Source: Muricauda sp. MAR_2010_75
Lineage (GTDB): Bacteria; Bacteroidota; Bacteroidia; Flavobacteriales; Flavobacteriaceae
DNA length: 64,000 nt
Assembly: GCF_000745185.1 (NCBI RefSeq)
Contig: NZ_JQNJ01000001.1
Span: 62,001-126,000, forward strand
Direction of reading: 5' to 3'
Shown here: piece after piece, positions 25,105-34,344 of the stretch
Layout of the letters: each line of letters opens with the position of its first letter
Position numbering within the stretch: the first letter of the stretch is position 1
Position numbers and translations under genes: made by a program
Notes under the pieces: model-generated
Databases searched by the model: none
Seen by the model: only the letters and a program-made list of their open reading frames with translations
Told to the model about the DNA's origin: nothing

Positions 25105-26304
25105 TCAATGATCATGTCCCGCATCCCCTTTTTTCATTTGGGCCATTAAATAGTAGGCATTGTTGTATGCAAATGTAGTGTTTGGTCCAATAGAGTCTAC
25201 AAAATCGATGGCGACCCAATCCCCGTCATTTGGGCCTGTGGTAATTTCGACAGGTTTGAAGCTCCAGTCATTGCCTTCGCGCTCCGCTTTAAATATATAC
25301 TTCTTTCCCTCGTTCGAACTTATTGCACTGTCAGGCACCGCAACGGTCTCGGATTTTTGGATTTCAATCCGTCCTTCAACATACATCCCTGGAATCAGCT
25401 GCCCTTCCTTGTTCTCGATTTCGGCATGGACGTGTATCGCTTTGGGATTTTGCTCGAAAGTTTTCCCTACGGAATAAATTTTCGCAGTAAGTTCCTTTCC
25501 GGGAATGGATTGCACATTGAAGGATACTTGCTGGCCTACCTTTACTTTGTACACATCCTTTTCAAACACCATTAAATCGGCATGGACGTGATGGGTGTCA
25601 ACGATTTCAAATAGGTCGGTCTGCGGTTCTACGTACTGCCCGGTTTTGACGGCTACTTTTTGGACAAATCCCTCAATGGGACTTCGCAATGCCACCCGTT
25701 GGTAAATCGTACCGTTTCTGACCCCGGATGCACTAATGTTCAATTGTTCCAACTGTGCTTCCAATCCTTTTGCCAGGCTTTGGGAGGCCCGGTATTCCGC
25801 TTCGGCCTTTTGAAAGTTGGACCCGCTGCCCACCCCGGCATCATACAAGTTTTTTTGTCTTTCAAATTCCTTCTTAAGAAACTGGCTGTTACTGTAGGAG
25901 TTCAGGAAATCGGTCTGTTTCTGGATGATATTGGGGTGGGACAAATAGGCGACCGTTTGTCCCTTTTTTACTTTGTCGCCTTCAATGACCTCTATGGACA
26001 CCACATTGGCACCCACGACCGTCGTAATGGTCGCTTCATTCTGAGGTGGGACCTCCAGTTGGCCATTGGCTTCCACATACTGCTTCATAACACGTGGGGC
26101 AACGGTATCGATTTTCATGTTAAGGTTGCGGAATTGCGTTTCCGTTAGCATGGCTTCCTTGACTTCACCTTCTTTGTGCATTTCACCCACTTCAGGATTT
26201 TTTTGCTTTGCTTCCTCAGTATCGGCTTTGGAATTCCCACAGGAAGTAAGAACCAAGAGCATCGTCACGAGCCCGATAACGCTATATTTAAAAAGATTGT
26301 TCAT
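25105..26304 (-). CDS. czcB: CzcB/CusB-family periplasmic adaptor lipoprotein of an RND efflux pump
   Basis: The protein (399 residues from ATG 26304) has a lipoprotein signal with VLTSCGN lipobox, a barrel-sandwich hybrid split around a helical hairpin (residues about 105-200, with the LERQKNLYDAG-type coiled coil) and a C-terminal membrane-proximal domain. It links the inner-membrane pump to the outer-membrane channel. The tail MKKGDAGHDH is His-bearing, as in metal adaptors. It starts 4 bp after the czcA stop, so the two are co-translated. Confidence 0.9.
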   Translation of the reverse strand: MNNLFKYSVIGLVTMLLVLTSCGNSKADTEEAKQKNPEVGEMHKEGEVKEAMLTETQFRNLNMKIDTVAPRVMKQYVEANGQLEVPPQNEATITTVVGANVVSIEVIEGDKVKKGQTVAYLSHPNIIQKQTDFLNSYSNSQFLKKEFERQKNLYDAGVGSGSNFQKAEAEYRASQSLAKGLEAQLEQLNISASGVRNGTIYQRVALRSPIEGFVQKVAVKTGQYVEPQTDLFEIVDTHHVHADLMVFEKDVYKVKVGQQVSFNVQSIPGKELTAKIYSVGKTFEQNPKAIHVHAEIENKEGQLIPGMYVEGRIEIQKSETVAVPDSAISSNEGKKYIFKAEREGNDWSFKPVEITTGPNDGDWVAIDFVDSIGPNTTFAYNNAYYLMAQMKKGDAGHDH

Positions 26305-26308
26305 TTGT

Positions 26309-29300
26309 CTATTGTTTAAAATATTGTAATTCAAATACTGATTCTAGATAGTTGTCAAGAGCGTCAAGGGCATCCATTTCCGTGTTTATGGCATCCCGAA
26401 TAATCTGTGTGAACGCTGCATAGTCCACCGCACCCTCCGCGTAGGCCAACAACGCTCCCCTGCGCTGCTCTTGGGCAAGTGGCAAGGCCTTGTCCCTATA
26501 AAATTGCCACGATGCGCTCCATTTCCGATAGGCTTGCACCGCCTGCCGATATTCGGATTGCAGCTGGCGTTTGGTATAATCCGCATTGGTCTTTGCGATT
26601 TCACTTTCAATTTTGGCGGCCTTGGCTTGACTACGCTGTCCACCTGAAAACAAAGGAACCGAAATGCCGGCTTGATAGGTGTAGAACCCGCTATTGCCAT
26701 TGACCTGTTGCAGACCGCCCTGAAGGTTGAACTTAGGCAGCAAGTCAGCCCGTGCCGCATCGTATGTCGCCTCGGCCTCCTCGATGCGCCTTTGTGAAAG
26801 TTCCAGCGCTGGGTGTTTTCCCAAATCCCCGTCCCATCCCAAAACCGTTACCGCACTTTCATCAAGTTTTTCTGGAACGGAATAGTAGATGTCCGAAACC
26901 AACCAAAGATTGAGCTTTTGTAGGGCAATGGCATAATCACTTTCGGCCTGTTGCAGTTGATTGTTGATTTGTAAGGCCTGATTCATGGCCGATGAATATT
27001 CCAGCCGGGAAATGGCCTCTACCTTGAAGTTGAGTTCTATTGCTTTTTTAAACTGTGAATAAATGGAATCCAGTTCACGGTACAGTTCAAATTTCTGTCG
27101 TTGTCGATAGGCTTCTGACCAAGCCTTTTTGACCTCCTGTTCCACTTGCAGTTCGGAAAGGTCAAGAGCTGTCTCGGCCAAAGCGATGCGTTGTCTCTGC
27201 AAACGCCTTTTTGCACTGATGCCCAACAGGTCGATATTCTGTTGTCCAACCCCAACCAAGGTATAAATTCCTTGTCCGTCCACAATTTCTTCGCCACCTG
27301 TGAAGACTTGGGTATTGCCAAGGTCGTAAGCCATTCCTTTTAGGGCGGTTTGTTTTTGGACCTCCCATTGTTTCGCTTTCAACAGCGGGTAGTTTTTCCT
27401 GGAAACTTCCACCGCCTCTTCCAATGAAATAGCGGGCAGTGAATCTTTAGGTTGGATCTGTCGTGCATTTTCAAAACCTTTTTGCGCATGCATTTTGGCA
27501 GGCAGTGCGGTGGCGAACAAAAGAAGGACCATGACCACAGGGGTACCCCATTTCGGGTCGGGTTTCCTCATCCGTTTCGAATGTCCCTCGACCCATTGGT
27601 AAAAGATGGGTAGGATAAAGAGGGTCAAGAGGGTCGAAGTTATCAAGCCACCAATGACCACGGTGGCCAAAGGTCGCTGTACCTCTGCCCCGGCCGAAGC
27701 CGAAACGGCCATGGGAAGAAACCCTAAAATATCCGTAAAGGCCGTGAGCATAATGGGACGAATCCGTCTTTTGGTGCCTTCTATAATTCTACCTTTAAGA
27801 TTGGTCACACCTTCTTCCTTCAGTTCATTGAGACCACTTATCATGACGAGTCCGTTCAGAACGGCCACGCCAAAAAGCACGATAAAGCCGACCCCCGCGG
27901 AAATACTAAAGGGCATATCCCTTAACCAGAGGGCGAACACACCGCCAATGGTGGCCATCGGGATGGCGAGGTAGATCATCAAGGTCTGTGGAAAGGACTT
28001 TAGCGCAAAATAAATCAATATGAAAATCAGGAACAAGGCAATAGGGACCACAGTTTGCAATCTATTGCTGGCGCGTTCCAGATTTTCGAAAGCTCCACCA
28101 TACCGAATGTAATATCCTGTGGGCAGGTCAAACTGGGCATCCAATTTTTCTTGGATATCCTCTACCACCGATTTTACGTCACGGTCGCGAATATTGATGC
28201 CCACATAGGTCCGCCTATTGGTATTGTCACGGCTTATCTGCATCGGGCCTGGTTCATAACTTACCTCGGCAATTTCACGTAATGGGATTTGCGAACCATT
28301 GGGCAGGTTGATGAACAGGTTCTGGATGTCCTCGATGCCTTGCCGGTTTTCCTTTTGAAGTCTTACGACCAGGTCAAACCGTTTTTCACCCTCGAAGATT
28401 ACGCCTGCCTTTCCTCCTGCAAAGGCGGCCTGTACCACTTTATTGAGCTGTTCGATCTTTAGACCGTACTGTGCCAATTTATTGCGGTTATAGTCAATGG
28501 TGATTTGTGGCAGGCCGTCCGTGGCCTCAACTTTCATATCTGCAACACCGGGAACGGTGGCAATGATTTCCCCCATTTCCTCAGCCTTGCTTGCCAATAT
28601 GCCGAGGTCTTCCCCGAACAATTTAATGGCCACATCCTCACGAACACCCGTAAGTAGTTCGTTGAAGCGCATTTCGATAGGTTGGGTAAACTCAAAATTC
28701 ACACCGGGAACGATACTGATGGCCTCCTTCATTTTTTCCACCAATTCATCCTTGCTTTCTGCAGATGTCCATTCATCCGTTGGTTTGAGGATAACGAAGA
28801 CATCGGCGATATCCATGGGCATCGGGTCCGTTGGTACATCGGCGACACCGATACGGCTGAGAACGGTTTCCGCTTCGGGAAATTCGGCCTTCACGATACG
28901 TTCAATCTTTGTCGTGGTTTCGATGGTTTCCGACAGGGAACTGCCGGGTTTCAAAATCGCGTGAAAGGCAATATCACCTTCGTCCAATTGCGGGATAAAC
29001 TCACCGCCCATTCTCGTAAAGGCGAAAATGGCAATGGCAAAAAGGCCAAGGGCAATGCTTACGACCATTTTGGCCTTGGAAAGTGATTTGGTCAACAACG
29101 GTTCATATTTCTGCTCAATCCAATGCACGAACCTATCGCCATAGGATTGTTTTTTGGATTTTGGCGGCCGTAGGAACAATGCCGAAACCATGGGCACATA
29201 GGTAAGGCACAATAGCATGGCCCCGATCATGGCGAAAATGAAGGTGAGGGCCATGGGCCGGAACATTTTCCCTTCGACGCCCTCCAAGGCTAAAATGGGC

Positions 29301-30688
29301 AGGAACACGATCAGAATGATCAGCTGGCCAAAGAAAGCGGCGTTCATCATTTTTTTGGAGGCCTTAGCGGCGATGTCATCCCGTGTTTCTGCACTAACGC
29401 CATTCTTTTTGACCACATAGGAGTACATTAAAAAAACGGTGCCCTCTACGATGATCACCGCACCATCCACAATGATTCCAAAATCGATTGCCCCCAAGCT
29501 CATCAAGTTTGCCCATACGTCAAAAACATTCATCAGAATAAAGGCAAACAATAGGGATAAGGGTATGGTCGAAGCCACAATGAGTCCGCCACGCCAATTT
29601 CCCAACAACAAGACCAACACGAAGATCACGATAAGCCCACCTTCCAAAAGGTTCCCCGTTACCGTGCCTGTTGTCTCGGCGATCAATTCGCTGCGGTCCA
29701 GGAAAGGTTTGATGGACACTCCTTCAGGAAGGGACCGTTGTATCTGTTCCACACGTCGGGTCACGTTTTCGATCACCTCGTTGGAATTTGCCCCTTTGAG
29801 CATCAAGATCATTCCGCCCACGGCTTCGCCCTTTCCATCTTTGGTAAGCGCACCATAGCGTACCGCACTTCCCATGCTTACCTTACCTATATCCTTCACT
29901 TTGATGGGAATGCCATTAACGGCCTTGACCACCATATTTTCAATATCCGATATGGTCCTGGCCAGCCCTTCACCACGAATGAAGTTGGCTTGGTGGTTAC
30001 GCTCGATGTAGGCCCCACCTGTATTCTGGTTGTTCTTTTCAAGGGCCGAGAACACTTCTGTAATGGTTATACCAATGGCGCGAAGTTCGTCCGGGTCAAC
30101 CGCCACTTCGTATTGCTTTTTGTTTCCGCCAAAGGCGTTTACCTCCACCACGCCGGGCACCATGGCCATCTGTCTCCGTACAATCCAGTCCTGGATCGTA
30201 CGCAGTTCGGTTGCCGAATATTCACCTTGATGTTCATCATCTACTTCAAGGGTATATTGATAGATTTCGCCCAATCCCGTTGAAATTGGACCCATAACGG
30301 GTTTGCCAAAACCCGAAGGGATCTGTTCTTGAACCTCGGGCAGTTTTTCAGCTACAAGTTGTCTCGGCAGATAAGTGCCCACCTCGTCATCAAATACAAT
30401 GGTCACTACAGAAAGACCAAATCGGGAAACAGAGCGGATTTCCTTGACATTGGGTAGGTTGCTCATCGCAACTTCCACGGGATAGGTCACGAATTGCTCA
30501 ATATCCTCTGTTCCCAGATTAGGTGATTGAGTGATGACCTGCACTTGATTATTGGTGATATCCGGTACGGCATCGATGGGAACTTGGGTCATGCTATAAA
30601 CGCCCGCACCAATCAATGCGAGGGTCAGCAGACCAATAATAAATTTATTATTGATTGAAAAATCAATGATTCTGTTGATCATGGACAA
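26309..30688 (-). CDS. czcA: CzcA/CusA-type RND metal efflux pump fused to a TolC-like outer-membrane factor
   Basis: At 1459 residues this protein joins two usually separate parts. Residues 1 to about 1035 form a heavy-metal RND pump: TM1 KFIIGLLTLALIGAG, the VPIDAVPDITNNQVQV start, the central GAIDFGIIVDGAVIIVEG proton-relay TM4 motif of HME-RND, and a second six-helix bundle. After a short linker (about 1035-1060, with a signal-peptide-like ALPAKMHAQ) comes an OMF domain with two TolC-type helical repeats (LEEAVEVSRKNYPLLKAK...). Such fusions are known in Bacteroidota CusA/CzcA proteins. It starts an operon with czcB, a Fur-like gene and an ATPase. Confidence 0.92.
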   Translation of the reverse strand: MSMINRIIDFSINNKFIIGLLTLALIGAGVYSMTQVPIDAVPDITNNQVQVITQSPNLGTEDIEQFVTYPVEVAMSNLPNVKEIRSVSRFGLSVVTIVFDDEVGTYLPRQLVAEKLPEVQEQIPSGFGKPVMGPISTGLGEIYQYTLEVDDEHQGEYSATELRTIQDWIVRRQMAMVPGVVEVNAFGGNKKQYEVAVDPDELRAIGITITEVFSALEKNNQNTGGAYIERNHQANFIRGEGLARTISDIENMVVKAVNGIPIKVKDIGKVSMGSAVRYGALTKDGKGEAVGGMILMLKGANSNEVIENVTRRVEQIQRSLPEGVSIKPFLDRSELIAETTGTVTGNLLEGGLIVIFVLVLLLGNWRGGLIVASTIPLSLLFAFILMNVFDVWANLMSLGAIDFGIIVDGAVIIVEGTVFLMYSYVVKKNGVSAETRDDIAAKASKKMMNAAFFGQLIILIVFLPILALEGVEGKMFRPMALTFIFAMIGAMLLCLTYVPMVSALFLRPPKSKKQSYGDRFVHWIEQKYEPLLTKSLSKAKMVVSIALGLFAIAIFAFTRMGGEFIPQLDEGDIAFHAILKPGSSLSETIETTTKIERIVKAEFPEAETVLSRIGVADVPTDPMPMDIADVFVILKPTDEWTSAESKDELVEKMKEAISIVPGVNFEFTQPIEMRFNELLTGVREDVAIKLFGEDLGILASKAEEMGEIIATVPGVADMKVEATDGLPQITIDYNRNKLAQYGLKIEQLNKVVQAAFAGGKAGVIFEGEKRFDLVVRLQKENRQGIEDIQNLFINLPNGSQIPLREIAEVSYEPGPMQISRDNTNRRTYVGINIRDRDVKSVVEDIQEKLDAQFDLPTGYYIRYGGAFENLERASNRLQTVVPIALFLIFILIYFALKSFPQTLMIYLAIPMATIGGVFALWLRDMPFSISAGVGFIVLFGVAVLNGLVMISGLNELKEEGVTNLKGRIIEGTKRRIRPIMLTAFTDILGFLPMAVSASAGAEVQRPLATVVIGGLITSTLLTLFILPIFYQWVEGHSKRMRKPDPKWGTPVVMVLLLFATALPAKMHAQKGFENARQIQPKDSLPAISLEEAVEVSRKNYPLLKAKQWEVQKQTALKGMAYDLGNTQVFTGGEEIVDGQGIYTLVGVGQQNIDLLGISAKRRLQRQRIALAETALDLSELQVEQEVKKAWSEAYRQRQKFELYRELDSIYSQFKKAIELNFKVEAISRLEYSSAMNQALQINNQLQQAESDYAIALQKLNLWLVSDIYYSVPEKLDESAVTVLGWDGDLGKHPALELSQRRIEEAEATYDAARADLLPKFNLQGGLQQVNGNSGFYTYQAGISVPLFSGGQRSQAKAAKIESEIAKTNADYTKRQLQSEYRQAVQAYRKWSASWQFYRDKALPLAQEQRRGALLAYAEGAVDYAAFTQIIRDAINTEMDALDALDNYLESVFELQYFKQ

Positions 30689-30806
30689 GGGTATTGATTC
30701 AGTTTATATTCTTACTGGGCGCATTGATGAAAAGCAACGCACGATATTGACGTAACCATGAAAAAGTCACGTCAAAACAGGATAGTTTTATCCTATAAAA
30801 ACTGGA

Positions 30807-31115
30807 TCATGCCCGAGGGGGCTGTAAAAGAGAAGGTGGAATATCCTTGCCGAGGTCATCAAAATGGGCAAAGAATTCGTCTGGGATTTCTGGCTGGTAC
30901 GGTTCAAATGCGACAAGCCCAAAATCTATGGTGTGAACGTGGCAACAATGACATTGACAGAAAGGCGAGCAAAGTTCACAATCGTCACCTTGGTCGCCGT
31001 CAGAATCGACTACCGAAACAGTTTGGCAATCGTCAGAGGCATTCCCTGAATCACTACAAGGCACCACGTTGAGCGCCAAGAAGTATATTGTTAATATGAT
31101 TGTCAAAAATTTCAC
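30807..31115 (-). CDS. DUF6660-like small Cys-rich exported protein
   Basis: This 102-residue protein starts with a hydrophobic signal segment (KFLTIILTIYFLALNVVPC) and then carries a cysteine cluster DDCELCSPFCQCHCCHVH, followed by a C-terminal Phe/Pro-rich tail. It resembles a small family found beside czc-type efflux genes in Bacteroidota. The Cys/His cluster could bind metal in the periplasm. The GTG at 31115 is chosen: the family starts directly with the signal helix, and the upstream ATG adds 25 unrelated residues. It lies 118 bp upstream of czcA on the same strand. Confidence 0.7.
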   Translation of the reverse strand: MKFLTIILTIYFLALNVVPCSDSGNASDDCQTVSVVDSDGDQGDDCELCSPFCQCHCCHVHTIDFGLVAFEPYQPEIPDEFFAHFDDLGKDIPPSLLQPPRA

Positions 31116-31124
31116 GGGGCAAAG
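31116..31124 (-). promoter_or_regulatory. Probable -7 promoter box of the DUF6660 gene
   Basis: On the minus strand TATCTTTG matches the Bacteroidota -7 consensus TAnnTTTG and stands only 4 bases from the GTG start, so transcription would begin at or next to the start codon. A leaderless mRNA is possible; the TTG upstream is at an atypical 14-bp spacing, which lowers confidence. Confidence 0.35.
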
Positions 31125-31266
31125 ATAAAAAAATCCAAGTGCAACTCTATTGCAAAGAATGGTTCTTAAAAGGAACTCTTTTTGGACCAATAAAAAGTAG
31201 TTCCAAACTTCATTATTGGAGTTTTCCCCCTAAAATATCAGGTCATTACTAGAGTATGAAAAAAGT

Positions 31267-31299
31267 GACAACGGCAACGGCTTTATGCCGTCCCTTGTC
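31267..31299 (-). terminator. Hairpin copy A after dnaE (probable terminator)
   Basis: GACAA/TTGTC and ACGGC/GCCGT arms make an imperfect stem which, read on the minus strand, is followed by CACTTTTTT. It lies about 60 bp past the dnaE stop and so fits as the terminator of dinB-dnaE. About 65 bp of this sequence is nearly identical to 40188-40252. Confidence 0.55.
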
Positions 31300-31361
31300 C
31301 GAGAAATATTTTCCGGGTTTATCTTTGGGCAGTATTGATCGGAATAGGTTCTACACGCCTT

Positions 31362-34343
31362 TTATTTGGCCATCAGTGCACCTGTACCTACCTGCCTTGG
31401 GTCAGGTTTCAAGGGTTGTTTGATGGTCGAGATCACCTCCAGACTGAAATGCCCGAACTCTTCGGTCACCGTTCCATGGCATAGATAGGTCCCCTTTCCA
31501 TGAATGGGTGTGGATGCCATTGTTTGGGGAAAGTGGACACAGTCAAAAAAATGCCCTTCCAGATCGAGCATGGTGGTAAAGCGCATCGTGTCCCCTTTGG
31601 ATGTGGTGTTCAGTCGGGTATGCACTAGGGAACCATAGATCCATATCCTTTGGTTGACATGGGCCTCAAAATCACCGGCGGTCAATCGGCTCCTTACCTT
31701 GCCGTCCATCAATTCATAATACCCACATAGCGGAAATCCCAAGAGTTCTATTTGGTCATAGGCATCCTCAATAGGATGGGAAGGTAAGTTTGGTAATGTA
31801 AAATGCCGGTGGTTGGGTTTAAAGAGCAATTTCTGGACCGTATCCTTTCGATGGGCCCTGGTCTTGAACACGGCCTGCCAAAGCACTTGTTTCTTGGGTA
31901 CCCCAAACACACGAAAGGCATCGATACGTACCAAGATGGTCAACTGTTCGATGGCAATCGGGACACGGTCGATAAAATCATCAAAATCCCGGAACTTCCC
32001 ATGGAGCTGCCTTTCGTTCAGGATGCGTTGGATGACCAAACGTTCCAAACTCCGAAGCTGCCCCAGCCCCAAATAGATGTGCTTCCCATAGATGACATTG
32101 ACATGATCACTGCGGTTGATACAGGGCGGATGGATAATTCCTCCCCACATCTTAGCCTCATGGACATAGAGCTCTGTATCATAGAACCCTCCCCCATTGT
32201 TGAGCACGGCTACCATAAATTCCAGGGGAAAGTAGCATTTCAGATACAGGCTCTGGTAGCTCTCCACCGCATAGGAAGCGGAATGTCCCTTGGCAAAGGC
32301 ATAGCCCGCAAAACTCTCGATCTGTTCCCAGACCATTTGGGTCAAGGCAGCATCGTGCCCCCTTTGTTTGCAGTTTTCAAAAAACTTGAGTTTCACTGCT
32401 TGGAATTCCTCCCGGGAACGGAACTTTCCGCTCATCCCCCGTCGCAACACATCGGCCTCCCCTAGGTCGAGTCCTGCAAAGAGATGGGCCACCTTGAGCA
32501 CATCCTCTTGATAGACCATGATCCCATGGGTCTCCGGCATGATCTCCAACAGGATGGGATTGGCCTCCTTGCGGCGTTCCGGTTCCCGCTCCCTGCGGAT
32601 ATATTCATCCTTCATCCCCGAGGAGGATACCCCTGGACGGATCACGGAGCTGGCCGCCACCAGTCCCAAGTAGTCATGGGTCCGTAGCTTTTTCATCAGC
32701 CCCCGCATGGCTGGGGATTCCACATAATAGGCCCCTATCGCCCTTCCTTGGCTCAACAGCCGATTGATATTGGCATCCTGTTTCATGGCCTCCACGCTCT
32801 TGATGTCCCAAAGCATGGCATCGGGTCGGTTGTCCTTGATCACCTCAACCGCCTCCTTGATCTTGGCCAATCCCCGTTGCCCAAGGATATCGAACTTGAA
32901 CAGGCCTACATCCTCGGCAATGATCATATCGAACTGCACCGTCGGAAACCCTTTGGGCGGCAGGGTCGTGGCCGAATAGTAATGCTCGGAACGGTCCAGA
33001 ATCAAGATCCCCGAGGAATGCACACTGATGTAATTGGGCATCCCATGGATATAGGTGGCGTATTTCAGCACCAATCGGGCCAGTTCGTCCAAGCTTCCTT
33101 GCTCATACCGACCTGCACTGAGCTTATCGATTTCCTCGGTGGGCAGACCGAACACCTTGCCCAGTTCCCGAACAGCGGCCCGGTATTTAAAGGTGTTGTA
33201 GGTTCCCAATAGGGCCACATGCTCGAAACGTTCAAAAATATAGGCCGTGACATCGTCCCGGTCCCAGGTGGAAAAATCAATGTCAAAATCCGGAGGGGAG
33301 GCCCTAAAGGGATTGATGAACCGTTCAAAATACAGGTCCAGTTCAATGGGATCCACATCGGTGATCCCAATTAGGTAGGCCACCAGACTGTTGGCCCCAC
33401 TCCCCCTGCCCACATAGGGATACCCTTTGGACTTGGCATAGGAGACGATATCATGGTTGATCAAAAAATAGGACACGAAGTCCAGTTCCTGAATGGTACG
33501 CAGTTCCCGGAACATCCGCTCCTTGACCTTTTCCGTGGGATGGGCATAGCGTCGAGGCAGCCCATCCAATGCCAGTTCCCGCAACCGCTCCACATCCAAG
33601 GCCTTGGACGCCAAAAAACGGGACTGGTTCTGGGAAACCCGCTCACTTCCAAACCCAAAGGCAATGGTACAGGAGTCCATCAACCGCTGCGTATTCTCCC
33701 AGATATGCGGAAAATCAACCAAGGCTTTTTTTAGTTCCTCCATGGACCGAAGGGTATCAGAGGGTCTGGCCTCCTCGGACTGGGGAAGTTTACTCAACAG
33801 TGTGTTCAATCCTATGGCCCGAAGCAACCGATGGGTATTGAAATCCTTTTTGTTACGAAAGCTCACGGGCTGTAACAACACCAATCTATCGGTATAATCC
33901 CGGTACCGGGAGAACCGTAATTTCCGGAGCTCTTCGACGGATACCCCAATGTACTCATAAGCTCGGAAGTCTGTCCGTTCCTCCTCCTGGATCTTCTCGA
34001 AGGGATAGATGACATGGACATGTTCGAATATTGGAGCCACGGAGGGAATGGATGTTCCCTTATGCAAATGTTCGGATAGAAAGGCATTGATCTCCCGAAA
34101 CCCTTCATTGTTTTGTGCCAGGCCCACAAACTCCTGTACGTTCCCGTTCCGAAAATCGATGCCCAGAATGGGACGTATTCCCTGCTCATGGGCCAGTCGC
34201 ACAAAGTTCATCCCTGCCGAACTGTTGTTGATATCGGTCAGGGCCAAGGTTTCCACCCCATGGGAACAGGCCAACTCCAAGAGCTCCGTTTCGGAAAGCA
34301 CCCCGTAGTTCAAGGAATAATAGGTATGGCAGTTCAAGTACAT
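31362..34343 (-). CDS. dnaE: DNA polymerase III alpha subunit, DnaE2/error-prone-like
   Basis: The product (993 residues from ATG 34343) begins MYLNCHTYYSLNYGVLSE, a PHP domain, then has the C-family polymerase core with GRGSGANSLVAYLIGI, PPDFDIDFSTWDRDDV (catalytic Asp residues), GIMVYQEDVLKVA and FAKGHSASYAVESYQ. It is shorter than replicative DnaE1 and its PHP metal ligands look partly degenerate, as in ImuC/DnaE2. The start is one base after the dinB stop, so the two polymerases are made together. Together with DinB it should carry out mutagenic translesion synthesis, much like ImuB-ImuC cassettes; no ImuA-like gene is visible. Confidence 0.9.
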   Translation of the reverse strand: MYLNCHTYYSLNYGVLSETELLELACSHGVETLALTDINNSSAGMNFVRLAHEQGIRPILGIDFRNGNVQEFVGLAQNNEGFREINAFLSEHLHKGTSIPSVAPIFEHVHVIYPFEKIQEEERTDFRAYEYIGVSVEELRKLRFSRYRDYTDRLVLLQPVSFRNKKDFNTHRLLRAIGLNTLLSKLPQSEEARPSDTLRSMEELKKALVDFPHIWENTQRLMDSCTIAFGFGSERVSQNQSRFLASKALDVERLRELALDGLPRRYAHPTEKVKERMFRELRTIQELDFVSYFLINHDIVSYAKSKGYPYVGRGSGANSLVAYLIGITDVDPIELDLYFERFINPFRASPPDFDIDFSTWDRDDVTAYIFERFEHVALLGTYNTFKYRAAVRELGKVFGLPTEEIDKLSAGRYEQGSLDELARLVLKYATYIHGMPNYISVHSSGILILDRSEHYYSATTLPPKGFPTVQFDMIIAEDVGLFKFDILGQRGLAKIKEAVEVIKDNRPDAMLWDIKSVEAMKQDANINRLLSQGRAIGAYYVESPAMRGLMKKLRTHDYLGLVAASSVIRPGVSSSGMKDEYIRREREPERRKEANPILLEIMPETHGIMVYQEDVLKVAHLFAGLDLGEADVLRRGMSGKFRSREEFQAVKLKFFENCKQRGHDAALTQMVWEQIESFAGYAFAKGHSASYAVESYQSLYLKCYFPLEFMVAVLNNGGGFYDTELYVHEAKMWGGIIHPPCINRSDHVNVIYGKHIYLGLGQLRSLERLVIQRILNERQLHGKFRDFDDFIDRVPIAIEQLTILVRIDAFRVFGVPKKQVLWQAVFKTRAHRKDTVQKLLFKPNHRHFTLPNLPSHPIEDAYDQIELLGFPLCGYYELMDGKVRSRLTAGDFEAHVNQRIWIYGSLVHTRLNTTSKGDTMRFTTMLDLEGHFFDCVHFPQTMASTPIHGKGTYLCHGTVTEEFGHFSLEVISTIKQPLKPDPRQVGTGALMAK

Positions 34344-34344
34344 G

